Source: Streptococcus intermedius SK54 = ATCC 27335
GTDB taxonomy: Bacteria; Bacillota; Bacilli; Lactobacillales; Streptococcaceae
Length of the DNA: 64,000 nucleotides
Direction: 5' to 3'
Assembly: GCF_000413475.1 (NCBI RefSeq)
Contig: NZ_ATFK01000002.1
Location: 186,001 to 250,000, forward strand
Shown: one piece after another, positions 28,662-38,442 of the stretch
Numbering within the stretch: the first letter of the stretch is position 1
Layout of the letters: each line of letters starts with the position of its first letter
The notes under the pieces: generated by a model
The model's database searches: none
Told to the model about the DNA's origin: nothing
The model's input: only the letters and a program-made list of their open reading frames with translations
Program-made: the position numbers and the translations under genes

Positions 28662-29564
28662 ATGCACATCAATATCATTCGTTCAGATAAAGTTTATCAG
28701 GAGTTGCTCGAATTACCCTTGGAAAAAAGGGAAGGCTGTTTTAGAGCTAAAATATTAGCACCTTTTGCAACCAAATACCAAACTCAACACATTCCTTTGA
28801 AGGCAAAGTATCCTGGAGGATTTGATGCTCTGTTTCTACTTGGCTTTATGAACCAGTTGCCCGCAACTCTCTCAGAAAAGGATAGACCAGCTATTGATGC
28901 CCTCAGTTCAGATCAGCTTTGGCAAGACTGCCAGGAAACCATCAAGAGAAGTCTTGGTCTCTTTGAACAAGCTGGTTATGATTTAGAGGTTGAGGATTAT
29001 CAATTTACTATTTTATTGGGCAATCCAGAAAAACCTATGCTACAACTCAATAAGGGTTACAGCGGAGATGGTGGAATTCCAGGTTATCTCATGTTAAGCA
29101 TACTGCCCAATGACTATACTTTGCCACGTATTCAAGCGGCACTGGCTCACGAGTGCAACCACAATGTCCGCTTCCAATTTATCAAATGGAACCAGCAGAC
29201 GACACTAGCAGACTGGGTAGTCAGTGAGGGGTTGGCAGAGTCTTTTGCTGCTGAACTCTATGGCAAGGAGCTCATCGGATCTTGGGTTACTTCAACCAGT
29301 CCAGAGCAATTAGAGGAGATTAAGCCCATCATCTCAAGTCAGCTTCAGCTAACAGGGATGGCGGAAATGGCTCCTTATCTCTACGGTGATGAAATTGCAG
29401 AGCTTCAAGGTCAGATACCGGTTGGTATGCCTTATGCTGCGGGCTATGCTTATGGCTATCATCTGATACAAGCTTATCTGAAAAGGACAGGCAAGAGCAT
29501 TATTGAGGCCACAGTAACACCAACAGCAGAGATTTTAGAGGCGACTGAAGCCTTTTGGAAATGA
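28662..29564 (+). CDS. DUF2268 family putative zinc metalloprotease
   Basis: 300 aa. The zinc motif HECNH (about residues 162-166) is followed about 25 residues on by SEGLAESFAAELYG, providing the third ligand Glu, as in DUF2268 (gluzincin-like). YAAGYAYGYHLIQAYL near the end is also conserved in the family. No signal peptide, so cytosolic. Substrate unknown. AAAGGAG precedes the ATG. The promoter looks MerR-activated. Confidence 0.8.
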   Translation: MHINIIRSDKVYQELLELPLEKREGCFRAKILAPFATKYQTQHIPLKAKYPGGFDALFLLGFMNQLPATLSEKDRPAIDALSSDQLWQDCQETIKRSLGLFEQAGYDLEVEDYQFTILLGNPEKPMLQLNKGYSGDGGIPGYLMLSILPNDYTLPRIQAALAHECNHNVRFQFIKWNQQTTLADWVVSEGLAESFAAELYGKELIGSWVTSTSPEQLEEIKPIISSQLQLTGMAEMAPYLYGDEIAELQGQIPVGMPYAAGYAYGYHLIQAYLKRTGKSIIEATVTPTAEILEATEAFWK

Positions 29565-29573
29565 CACTTTTAT

Positions 29574-29601
29574 TTGAAAATTTGCCAGAACCTGATATAA
29601 T
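29574..29601 (+). promoter_or_regulatory. Promoter of the EXLDI gene
   Basis: TTGAAA (29574-29579), 16 bp, TATAAT (29596-29601). Confidence 0.55.
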
Positions 29602-29626
29602 GTAGGTAATTTCTGGAGGTGACTAT

Positions 29627-29995
29627 ATGTACCATAAAAGAGTTGAATTGAAAGTCACAAATCAAGGTATTCATGAGCACAAGATTTTTCAAGGTGTTAA
29701 GATTTTCAGCCGTAGCAAGCTGTCCAAAGATCAGAAAAGTATTCTAACACAGAAGATTTACCTGACACCGAAACAAAACATTGTTTACTATCAACGGACA
29801 GATGTCAACTATGACCAGAACTGGCATCATAAGAAGGACTATTATGAACTAGCTTATGACCAGTTGGACAGAGAGATTGTCTTTAAGGTTTGTCAAGCTT
29901 TTGACGAACTGTGTCCTTTTTTAGAGAGTGAACTGCTGGAGAAGCTAAAAGAAAAGCAGGCAGCAGGAAAATTTTTTGAAAAATTAGATATATAA
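29627..29995 (+). CDS. EXLDI family protein
   Basis: 122 aa ending in FFEKLDI, the C-terminal E-x-LDI signature that names this small family. It is hydrophilic, with no membrane segment. The family has no assigned function that I know of. TGGAGGTGA lies before the ATG. It is monocistronic, between its own promoter and a bidirectional terminator. Confidence 0.75.
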   Translation: MYHKRVELKVTNQGIHEHKIFQGVKIFSRSKLSKDQKSILTQKIYLTPKQNIVYYQRTDVNYDQNWHHKKDYYELAYDQLDREIVFKVCQAFDELCPFLESELLEKLKEKQAAGKFFEKLDI

Positions 29996-30032
29996 AAATC
30001 CGGCTGCTTTGATAAGCAGTCGGATTTCTTTT
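29995..30032. terminator. Bidirectional terminator between the EXLDI gene and gdhA
   Basis: AAATCCGGCTGCTT pairs with AAGCAGTCGGATTT around TGAT; T or A runs flank both sides. Confidence 0.85.
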
Positions 30033-30051
30033 GGTTCCCGTTTGATAGTGC

Positions 30052-31428
<1,377 letters not shown>

Positions 31429-31461
31429 TTAAAAGTCGTACAAAATAGGAGGCGGACGCCG

Positions 31462-31476
31462 TGTTCGATGAACACA
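31462..31476. repeat. Palindrome in the gdhA leader
   Basis: GTGTTC-GAT-GAACAC lies about 65 bp upstream of the gdhA start inside its 5' untranslated region. Possible RNA hairpin; no T run follows on the gdhA strand. Confidence 0.3.
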
Positions 31477-31543
31477 AGGAAGCCAATCTTCTTGCTAGAC
31501 TATTGTCCAAGTTCGATGTGTATTATCTTTTATTATGTGTGTC

Positions 31544-31572
31544 ATTATAGCAGAAAAATTTTATACTGTAAA
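31544..31572 (-). promoter_or_regulatory. gdhA promoter
   Basis: On the minus strand TTTACA (31572-31567), 17 bp, TATAAT (31549-31544). Confidence 0.7.
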
Positions 31573-31583
31573 GAAAAAAGTTG

Positions 31584-31598
31584 AATTTTCTGAAAATT
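31584..31598. promoter_or_regulatory. CodY box upstream of gdhA
   Basis: AATTTTCTGAAAATT equals the 15-base CodY consensus AATTTTCWGAAAATT at every position. It sits 12 bp upstream of the gdhA -35 hexamer, and also upstream of pyrD on the other strand. Confidence 0.75.
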
Positions 31599-31733
31599 CT
31601 AACATGTATTTATAACAAGTCATTGCTTAGCAAAAATTTTTTCCTGATTACGAACATTTTCTCCTTCTATTCTATTAAAAGAGTCATATTTCTCCTTTTA
31701 GTGGTACAATAGAAAAAACTAAAGGAGTATTTC

Positions 31734-32669
31734 ATGGTATCAACTCAAACACAAATTGCTGGTTTTTCTTTTGACAATTGCCTGATGAATGCGGCTGGAG
31801 TAGCTTGTATGACAATAGAGGAGCTAGAAAAAGTCAAACAGTCTGCTGCAGGAACCTTTGTCACTAAGACAGCCACTTTGCAAGCCCGAGCAGGAAATCC
31901 TGAACCTCGTTACCAAGATGTACCGCTAGGCTCTATCAATTCAATGGGGTTACCAAATCATGGACTAGATTACTATCTGGATTACTTATTAGATTTGCAA
32001 AAGATAGAGCCCAATCGAACATTCTTTTTATCTCTTGTGGGATTGTCGCCAGAAGAAACCCACACGCTTCTGAAAAAGGTGCAGGATAGTGATTTTAAAG
32101 GTTTGACTGAGCTCAATCTTTCCTGCCCCAATGTACCTGGTAAACCGCAGATTGCTTATGATTTTGAAATGACAGATAAAATTTTGAGTGACGTATTTGA
32201 TTATTTCACCAAACCGCTGGGGATTAAATTACCACCTTATTTTGATATTGTGCATTTTGATCAAGCAGCAGCAATTTTTAATAAATTCCCACTTTGTTTT
32301 GTCAATTGTGTCAATTCAATTGGTAACGGTTTGTATGTTGAGGATGAATCAGTTGTTATCCGTCCGAAAAATGGGTTTGGCGGAATTGGTGGGGCGTATA
32401 TTAAACCGACTGCTCTTGCTAATGTTCATGCTTTCTATCAACGTCTCAATCCTACTATTCAAATCATTGGTACAGGTGGTGTGTTGACTGGTCGAGATGC
32501 TTTTGAACATATTCTCTGTGGAGCCAGCATGGTACAAGTCGGAACAACGCTTCACAAAGAGGGTGTAGAGTCCTTTGAGCGTATTACAGAAGAGCTGAAG
32601 GTGATGATGGCAGAAAAAGGCTACGAAAGTATAGAAGATTTTCGTGGGAAATTGAACCACCTGAATTAA
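31734..32669 (+). CDS. pyrD: Dihydroorotate dehydrogenase, class 1A
   Basis: 311 aa soluble FMN enzyme of pyrimidine synthesis; the class 1A form uses fumarate. [13 protein letters not shown] contains the catalytic Cys, and [26 protein letters not shown] is the FMN phosphate site. It stands alone, not in a pyr operon, as class 1A genes often do. TACAAT at 31705-31710 is a likely -10, and AAAGGAG precedes the ATG. Confidence 0.95.
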   Translation: MVSTQTQIAGFSFDNCLMNAAGVACMTIEELEKVKQSAAGTFVTKTATLQARAGNPEPRYQDVPLGSINSMGLPNHGLDYYLDYLLDLQKIEPNRTFFLSLVGLSPEETHTLLKKVQDSDFKGLTELNLSCPNVPGKPQIAYDFEMTDKILSDVFDYFTKPLGIKLPPYFDIVHFDQAAAIFNKFPLCFVNCVNSIGNGLYVEDESVVIRPKNGFGGIGGAYIKPTALANVHAFYQRLNPTIQIIGTGGVLTGRDAFEHILCGASMVQVGTTLHKEGVESFERITEELKVMMAEKGYESIEDFRGKLNHLN

Positions 32670-32786
32670 TTAGAGGAGACGTTACAGTATTTCTTTGTCG
32701 TATCATTTTAAAGAAACTTCTAATCAAATCCTTATAATATTTTAGGAATTTGTGAGAAAATAAGAATAAAGAAATGAGGTGTTTTT

Positions 32787-33722
32787 ATGTCAGAAATTTA
32801 TCTAGCAGGTGGTTGTTTTTGGGGATTGGAAGAATATTTTTCTCGTATCAAAGGGGTGACTGATACAACTGTCGGTTATGCCAATGGACAAGTAGAATCG
32901 ACAAATTATCAGTTGATTCACCAAACTGATCATGCTGAAACAGTTCAGGTGACCTATGATGACAATCTTGTTACGTTGCGAGAAATTTTGCTTTATTACT
33001 TCCGAGTGATTGATCCCTTATCTATCAATAAGCAAGGGAATGATATTGGGCGCCAATACCGCACAGGGATTTATTATACAAATGATACGGATGCACCCAT
33101 CATTGCCGAAGTCACGAAAGAGCAGGAAGAGCAATTTGGTCAGAAGATTGCAGTAGAAGTAGAACCGCTGCGCCATTATGTTTTAGCAGAGGAATATCAC
33201 CAAGATTATCTCAAGAAAAATCCCAGTGGCTATTGTCATATCAATGTCAATGATGCTTACCAACCTTTAGTAGACCCGAGTCAGTATGAAAAACCGAGTG
33301 AGCTAACTTTAAAGGAGACACTGTCTGAAGAAGCTTATCAGGTCACCCAACATGCTGCAACTGAACGACCATTCCAAAATGAGTATTTTGCAACTTTTGA
33401 AGAAGGCATTTATGTAGATGTGACAACAGGAGAACCACTGTTTTTTGCCGGTGATAAGTTTGATTCTGGTTGTGGTTGGCCAAGCTTTACAAGACCAATT
33501 GCCAAAGATGTGATTAAGTATTATCAAGATAAAAGTCACGGTATGGAGCGAATTGAGGTGCGTTCTCGCTCTGGGAATGCGCATTTAGGGCATGTTTTCA
33601 CAGATGGTCCGCAGGAACAAGGCGGTTTGCGCTACTGTATTAATTCAGCAGCGTTACGCTTTATCAAAAAAGAAGAAATGGAAGAAACAGGCTATGGCTA
33701 TTTACTTTCATATATGAGATGA
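32787..33722 (+). CDS. msrAB: Bifunctional methionine sulfoxide reductase MsrA-MsrB
   Basis: 311 aa fusion. The MsrA half has [11 protein letters not shown] with the catalytic Cys; the MsrB half has [23 protein letters not shown] and [14 protein letters not shown] with its catalytic Cys. Together they reduce S- and R-methionine sulfoxide with thioredoxin. No signal peptide or N-terminal thioredoxin domain is present, so this is the cytosolic form. ATGAGGTG precedes the ATG. Confidence 0.96.
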   Translation: MSEIYLAGGCFWGLEEYFSRIKGVTDTTVGYANGQVESTNYQLIHQTDHAETVQVTYDDNLVTLREILLYYFRVIDPLSINKQGNDIGRQYRTGIYYTNDTDAPIIAEVTKEQEEQFGQKIAVEVEPLRHYVLAEEYHQDYLKKNPSGYCHINVNDAYQPLVDPSQYEKPSELTLKETLSEEAYQVTQHAATERPFQNEYFATFEEGIYVDVTTGEPLFFAGDKFDSGCGWPSFTRPIAKDVIKYYQDKSHGMERIEVRSRSGNAHLGHVFTDGPQEQGGLRYCINSAALRFIKKEEMEETGYGYLLSYMR

Positions 33723-33765
33723 AGAGGATGCGTTCAGTTTATCACTTGTTCTTGTGCTTCAGAAC

Positions 33766-33794
33766 TTGCTATTTAGGACGTATTTTGCTACAAT
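33766..33794 (+). promoter_or_regulatory. Promoter of the riboswitch-amidohydrolase unit
   Basis: TTGCTA (33766-33771), 17 bp, TACAAT (33789-33794). Transcription would begin near 33801, just before the aptamer. Confidence 0.55.
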
Positions 33795-33811
33795 AACTAA
33801 AAATTCATGAA

Positions 33812-33891
33812 AACATATAATCTCCATAATAAGGTTGGAGAGTTTCTACCGTCTTACCGTAAATAAGCGTGGCATAGTCCTTAGTTATGTT
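33812..33891 (+). promoter_or_regulatory. Purine-riboswitch-like aptamer
   Basis: Core elements of the purine riboswitch class appear in order. J1/2 is CATATAATC; P2 is TCTCCA/TGGAGA around a loop carrying the GG (33821-33841). J2/3 is GTTTCTACC (33842-33850) and L3 is CCGTAAA (33857-33863). L2 GG can pair with L3 CC. P1 can be AACATA (33812-33817) with TATGTT (33886-33891). The segment between P3 and P1 is about 18 nt, longer than the usual short J3/1, and the P3 stem is short, so ligand specificity is uncertain. It precedes a nucleoside-deaminase-like gene. Confidence 0.65.
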
Positions 33892-34018
33892 GTCAAACAC
33901 AAATAGAGTATCAGGTTAAATGTTAAGTAGTTGTAGGATAGCTATGTTGTGTTCTACCCTGCCCTGCTCCTAAATATAAGACCTGAATGGCTCTGATATT
34001 TGCTTTAAAGGAGAAGGA

Positions 34019-35287
34019 ATGAAAGCATTTAAACAGGTGAATTTGGTAACATGTGATGCAGATTTTCACGTCTATCGAAATGGACTACTGGTAATACATG
34101 AGGATAAGATTGTCTATTGTGGAAATGAGAATGCTACTTGGGTAGATCGAGCAGATGAGGTGGTAGATTGTGAAGGCGCGTGGCTTATGCCTGGTCTAGT
34201 GAATTGTCACACCCATTCTGCAATGACTACGCTTCGTGGTATTCAAGATGATAGCAATCTTCACGAATGGCTAGAAGATTACATTTGGCCAGCAGAGAGG
34301 GACTCTACTCCAGAAGTGACGACACAAGCGGTTAAGTTAGCGCTTATAGAAATGCTTCAGACGGGAACAACGACCTTTAATGATATGTATAATCCAAATG
34401 GTGTGGAAATTGGGCAAATTCATGAAGTTGTAGCAGGTTCTAAAATGCGTTGTTATTTTTCACCAACTTTGTTTAGCTCAGATGTAGAGACAACAGAAGA
34501 AACCTTAGCACGTACTCGGATTATTATTGAGGAAATTCTAGCATACAATGATGAACGTTTTAAAGTAATGGTGGCACCGCACGCTCCTTATAGTTGCAGT
34601 AAGGACTTGTTAAAAGGCAGTTTGAAGCTAGCGCAAGAATTGCAATTGAAATTGCACATCCATGTGGCAGAGACACAAGCAGAAAATGGTATGATTTTAG
34701 AGCGTTATGGAAAACGTCCGCTTGCCTTCTTAAAGGACTTAGGGTATCTGGAGCATGATGGTGTCTTTGCTCATGGTGTAGAATTAAATGAACGAGAAAT
34801 TGCTGAATTAGCAGTATCAAATATTCATATCGCTCATAATCCTATCAGCAATCTCAAATTAGCATCAGGGATTGCTCCTGTAACAGACTTAGTTCAAACT
34901 GGTGTAATAGTCGGACTTGCAACGGATTCGGTTGCTTCTAACAACAATTTAGATATGTTTGAAGAGAGCCGTACCGCTGCCCTTTTACAGAAAATGCGCA
35001 CAGGTGATGCAACTCAATTTACCATTGAGCAAGCTCTGAAAATAATGACGATTGAGGGAGCTAAAGCACTTGGTATGGATGATCAGATTGGCAGCTTAGA
35101 AGTTGGTAAGCAAGCAGATTTTTTAATCATTCAGCCGAAAGGAAAGGTGCACTTGTATCCAGAGGAAAACATGCTCTCTCACCTGATCTATGCTGCTAAA
35201 GGAAATGATGTTAAAGATGTCTATATAGCTGGTGAGCAGGTCGTAAAAAATGGACAGGTTCTAACAGTAGAATTGAGTGATTTATAA
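34019..35287 (+). CDS. TRZ/ATZ-family amidohydrolase (MtaD/SsnA-like deaminase)
   Basis: 422 aa metal-dependent hydrolase. NCHTHSAM supplies the HxH metal ligands, HIHVAET the next His, and ATDSVASNN the catalytic Asp. The overall pattern (LMPGLVNCHTHSAMTTLRGI, PHAPYSCS) fits 5-methylthioadenosine/S-adenosylhomocysteine deaminases and related aminohydrolases of purine-like substrates. The purine-riboswitch-like leader supports a nucleobase or nucleoside substrate. AAAGGAG precedes the ATG. The exact substrate is unknown. Confidence 0.85.
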   Translation: MKAFKQVNLVTCDADFHVYRNGLLVIHEDKIVYCGNENATWVDRADEVVDCEGAWLMPGLVNCHTHSAMTTLRGIQDDSNLHEWLEDYIWPAERDSTPEVTTQAVKLALIEMLQTGTTTFNDMYNPNGVEIGQIHEVVAGSKMRCYFSPTLFSSDVETTEETLARTRIIIEEILAYNDERFKVMVAPHAPYSCSKDLLKGSLKLAQELQLKLHIHVAETQAENGMILERYGKRPLAFLKDLGYLEHDGVFAHGVELNEREIAELAVSNIHIAHNPISNLKLASGIAPVTDLVQTGVIVGLATDSVASNNNLDMFEESRTAALLQKMRTGDATQFTIEQALKIMTIEGAKALGMDDQIGSLEVGKQADFLIIQPKGKVHLYPEENMLSHLIYAAKGNDVKDVYIAGEQVVKNGQVLTVELSDL

Positions 35288-35341
35288 GAAAATGCATTAT
35301 AAGTTATAGTAAAAAGAAGAGACTGGGACACAAGTGTTTCA

Positions 35342-35383
35342 ATGCAAAAAAACAACGGTTTTGCTGCCGTTGTTTTTTTGCAT
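35342..35383. terminator. Long terminator after the amidohydrolase
   Basis: ATGCAAAAAAACAACGG pairs perfectly with CCGTTGTTTTTTTGCAT around eight bases. Confidence 0.9.
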
Positions 35384-35484
35384 TAAATTAGGGATACAGT
35401 TGTCTATGTCTATTCCTCTAACCTTTCGAGCTATGCGGAGGGACGTAGAGTCAGATGATGTGTTAGCTTTGGGAGGATTATTGC

Positions 35485-35703
35485 ATGTTGAGAATTTATA
35501 CTCTCTAGGGTGTCGATCATCATCGGCTGTTAGTGCGTGGACAGCGTGTTGCCAATGCTTGTAACTATAAAGCGGCTGTCGAATCTGAAACAATTCAAGT
35601 AACACCGATTTTAGTAGTGCTAGTTATAGCAGTTATTTATGTGTTCTATTATTGGATAAACATCCATGATTGCTCAAAGTACTATTATAAGTCTGTAAAA
35701 TAA
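35485..35703 (+). pseudogene. Small membrane-protein ORF with in-frame TAG
   Basis: ATG 35485 follows GGGAGG (35471-35476) at good distance. The frame reads 7 codons, a TAG at 35506-35508, then 64 open codons to TAA 35703. It includes one membrane helix (TPILVVLVIAVIYVFYYWIN) and a polar, Tyr/Lys-rich tail. One amber codon in an otherwise open frame suggests a recent nonsense mutation; the family is not recognised. A small immunity- or toxin-like protein is possible given the bacteriocin locus downstream. Confidence 0.35.
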
Positions 35704-35718
35704 GCCCCCCTCTCGATT

Positions 35719-35780
35719 AATACTCTGTGAAAATCTCTTCAAACTTTGTCCGCTTCACTTTGCTGTACTCCAGTATGGCT
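35719..35780. repeat. Copy of a common streptococcal intergenic repeat
   Basis: The segment beginning AATACTCTGTGAAAATCTCT resembles the short repeat that recurs between genes in the mitis/pneumoniae group. Recognised by memory; no second good copy was found in this window. The rest of 35.7-35.92 kb shows nothing coding. Confidence 0.4.
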
Positions 35781-35922
35781 TGTGGATCGATTCTTAGTGC
35801 TGTTTGATTGTTAGTGAAGTATAAAAAATGGATTTTATGAATGATAGTTTAAAGCGACTCTTTCGTATAATTAAGAGTACTTTTTCTTTTTGTTCGCCGG
35901 CAAAATAGATAGATTTGTAGAG

Positions 35923-35972
35923 TTGACAAATAGATATTTGAGGCATATAATAAAAGTGTGAAAGCGCTTCTC
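35923..35972 (+). promoter_or_regulatory. Promoter and cre-like site of the bacteriocin locus
   Basis: TTGACA (35923-35928), 17 bp, TATAAT (35946-35951). TGTGAAAGCGCTTCTC (35957-35972) follows at the transcription start and fits a CcpA/LacI-type operator, so catabolite control is likely. A leader of about 130 bases separates it from the precursor. Confidence 0.65.
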
Positions 35973-36087
35973 TGTAGAAAGGATAGAAAAACGGAAACGA
36001 TATTCAGATAGCCGCTTGTCAATGATAAAAAATATTGCCTTTTGCATTATTATATTTCATTATTGTATTTATGAAGAAGAAGAAAAT

Positions 36088-36384
36088 ATGGTAAAGATAC
36101 GAACAGTAGTTGTTACTGCATTCACAATCTTAACATTTTCATTAGTGTTGCCAGTTTTTGCAGTTTCACACCTGGGTGGCGAATGGAATTATGGCGGCCA
36201 TCACGATCCAAGAAATTGGGGTGCTTTTTCTAATTATTATCATAGAGATAGGTATCACTTTTCCTATGTTGGAAGCTTAGAAAGAAATAATGAACGTCGA
36301 CCATCGGTGCAGGCTGGTCATACATCTTATGCTTTTATTAACACTAATTTTGGGGAGAGAGTCACTTTTGATGCTGGTTGGTGA
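36088..36384 (+). CDS. Lactococcin 972 family bacteriocin precursor
   Basis: 98 aa. A signal peptide (TVVVTAFTILTFSLVLPVFA) precedes a mature part starting near VSHLGGEWNYGG. GGEWNYG, SNYYHRDRYHFSYV and a C-terminal aromatic residue (FDAGW) correspond to the lactococcin 972 pattern (GTWQHG, SNYHH, final W). Lactococcin 972 is a Sec-exported, unmodified bacteriocin that binds lipid II and blocks septum formation in lactococci. ATG 36088 has only a weak purine-rich site; in-frame starts at 36016/36022 would lengthen the signal region but lack a Shine-Dalgarno site. Downstream genes confirm the assignment. Confidence 0.8.
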   Translation: MVKIRTVVVTAFTILTFSLVLPVFAVSHLGGEWNYGGHHDPRNWGAFSNYYHRDRYHFSYVGSLERNNERRPSVQAGHTSYAFINTNFGERVTFDAGW

Positions 36385-36401
36385 GGTTGTTATAGGCAGG
36401 A

Positions 36402-36426
36402 GGAGACGATTTTCGTCTCCTTTTTA
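36402..36426 (+). terminator. Attenuator between precursor and transport genes
   Basis: GGAGACGA-TTTT-TCGTCTCC followed by TTTTT, 60 bp after the precursor start of intergenic space begins and just before the membrane gene. It would give more precursor mRNA than transporter mRNA. Confidence 0.75.
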
Positions 36427-36443
36427 AAGAAAAGGAGCAGAAT

Positions 36444-38441
36444 ATGAAACGGATATTTGTAGTGATTTCTAATGTGCTAGTCTGCTGTTTTTTTATATGG
36501 GTATTTACTATTATATCAGCTACAGTGGTCTCGCGTTATTATCCATTTGTTGCTGTGAGAGGCAATGCATCGGGTATTCAATATAAAAAAGTAGCTGAAA
36601 AGCTGACTAAGTTAGCAAATGAAACGAATAGTTTGATTGCGATACAACACTATGAGGCAGGTTCCAATGGTGATTCTGTGGTTTCATATAATCGCTTTGG
36701 CAAAGGGAAATTGCCAAGAGGTTTAGTAGAAAAAGCTGACTCCAAACAGGCAAGAGGCGTTGAATCCAATTACTTTATTTTTAGAGGAAAACTAACGGTT
36801 GAGCGGTTAAAAGAGGAGCTTAACCAGTTAGGTTTAACGCACTTATCAGTGGTGAAGCCTTTTCTCCTTGGTTCATTAGCGGCTATTTTTGGCAGTGGAT
36901 TTCAGTTATTGAGCTTGTTTATCTTCTTGCTTTGTTTTGCCGCTCTTAGTGTTATTAGTCAGATTCGGGCTTTGAGAACTGCGGGGATTCGGTTGATTTC
37001 AGGTGAGCATCGTTGGAAAATCTTTACTGACCCAATTAAAGAAGATTTCCTAAGTTGTTTGCTGGGAATTTTTCCTGCTCTTTTGGGTGCAGTACTTGCG
37101 ACCTTTGTCTTTTCTTTTCCCTTTGCTGCATTGTACTTAATGGTTGTAGGAATATTCGTCTATAATCTACTACTATTGGGGATTTCTTTCAATTTTTGCG
37201 CTCTATTTGCGATAGGAATTAAAAAAGTTCATCTTATGCAAGTTATCAAAGGGCAGATTCCTGTCAGAGGGATCATCAGTTTGATTTTGATAGGGCAGTT
37301 AGTCGCGGTTATCATTGTTTCTTTGGGAATTAATCGAGCTTTCATCTATTCGAAAGCTTGGCAACAGCAAGAGAAAGGAAGACAAGCCTGGGCGCAGGAA
37401 AGTCGACTAGTACAGTTGACTCGCAGTCGAGATGGACTAAACATAAAACGTTCTGAGAAAATTGATCCGAAAGAGTGGCGTTGGTTCCAGTTTGTTAAGG
37501 AGGCTGTTGCCAAGCATGATGCGTTACTGAGTAAGCATAATTTAGTACAACAAGTTTTTAAACAACCGACTGAAAGACATTCAGATTGGCAGGATTACAG
37601 CCCACAGGGAAATGTTTTATTTGTCACGCCGAACTATCTCCAAAAACAAGGTATAAAACTTGATTCAGCCATAAGAGAAAAGATAAACAATTTGCAGCAA
37701 GGAGAGTTTGCTTTACTTTTGCCAGAAAGCTTGAAAGCAGAGCAAAAAAAGTACACTGTATTGTACGAAAAAGATGTATCAATGATCGCTTCTCGTCAGG
37801 GAGAAGAACAACAAAAAATGAAAGCGATAGTGTCTTATCTTCCAGTCAATCAAATGCGATTTGTGTATAATACAACCCCGATTGCTTATCAGCAATATTT
37901 AAAAGACCCCATTATAGTAGTTCTGACACCTCAGTCTACAGGAGAGCAATCTTATGAATTTTGGAGCAATACGTTACAAAATGATCTTCTTTTGAATGGT
38001 GTAAAAGAAACACAAGAGTTGTTGCAAAAATACCAAATTTCTCACTGGGCATCTGAGTTGACTCCCGCTCGACTGGTTTACCGAAGGATAGTCGAGAAAC
38101 TTCAAATTGAAATCTGGATGACAATTGCAGGAGCTGTCTTAGGAATAGTGACTTCGATTTTGCTCTTTAATACGATGAACTTACTTTATTTTGAGGAATT
38201 TCGACGAGATATTTTTATTAAACAAGTTTCTGGATTCACTTTTTGGGAATTGCATCACTCTTATTTATTGGCACAATTATTGGTGTTTTTCCTTGGGCTG
38301 TTAGCTAGTCTCTTTTTGACACAAAGCATTTGGCTGAGTTTTATAGTATTTTTGCTATTTACTGGAAATTCTGTAGTATTATTGCAGCTTCAAATGAAGA
38401 AAGAAAGTAAAATGTCTGTGATGATTTTGAAAGGGGCATAA
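36444..38441 (+). CDS. Bacteriocin-associated integral membrane protein (lactococcin 972 type)
   Basis: 665 aa. One N-terminal helix (about 7-30), a 100-residue extracellular-like segment, four helices between about 140 and 300, a large soluble part, then three helices at the C terminus (about 555-655), an FtsX/MacB-like topology. This matches the 'bacteriocin-associated integral membrane protein' family found with lactococcin 972 precursors, proposed as immunity or transport partner. It ends one base before the ATPase start, so the two form one complex by context. AAAGGAG precedes the ATG. Confidence 0.8.
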   Translation: MKRIFVVISNVLVCCFFIWVFTIISATVVSRYYPFVAVRGNASGIQYKKVAEKLTKLANETNSLIAIQHYEAGSNGDSVVSYNRFGKGKLPRGLVEKADSKQARGVESNYFIFRGKLTVERLKEELNQLGLTHLSVVKPFLLGSLAAIFGSGFQLLSLFIFLLCFAALSVISQIRALRTAGIRLISGEHRWKIFTDPIKEDFLSCLLGIFPALLGAVLATFVFSFPFAALYLMVVGIFVYNLLLLGISFNFCALFAIGIKKVHLMQVIKGQIPVRGIISLILIGQLVAVIIVSLGINRAFIYSKAWQQQEKGRQAWAQESRLVQLTRSRDGLNIKRSEKIDPKEWRWFQFVKEAVAKHDALLSKHNLVQQVFKQPTERHSDWQDYSPQGNVLFVTPNYLQKQGIKLDSAIREKINNLQQGEFALLLPESLKAEQKKYTVLYEKDVSMIASRQGEEQQKMKAIVSYLPVNQMRFVYNTTPIAYQQYLKDPIIVVLTPQSTGEQSYEFWSNTLQNDLLLNGVKETQELLQKYQISHWASELTPARLVYRRIVEKLQIEIWMTIAGAVLGIVTSILLFNTMNLLYFEEFRRDIFIKQVSGFTFWELHHSYLLAQLLVFFLGLLASLFLTQSIWLSFIVFLLFTGNSVVLLQLQMKKESKMSVMILKGA

Positions 38442-38442
38442 G

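Noticed and set aside
33793-33888. An 8-bp perfect pairing ATAACTAA (33793-33800) with TTAGTTAT (33881-33888) as an alternative riboswitch helix
   Set aside because: The upstream half overlaps the likely -10 box and would lie before the transcription start, so it is probably not in the RNA.
36016-36087. Upstream starts (36016 TTG, 36022 TTG/ATG region) for the bacteriocin precursor
   Set aside because: No Shine-Dalgarno site, and the extension would put a second hydrophobic stretch before a normal signal peptide that starts at 36088.
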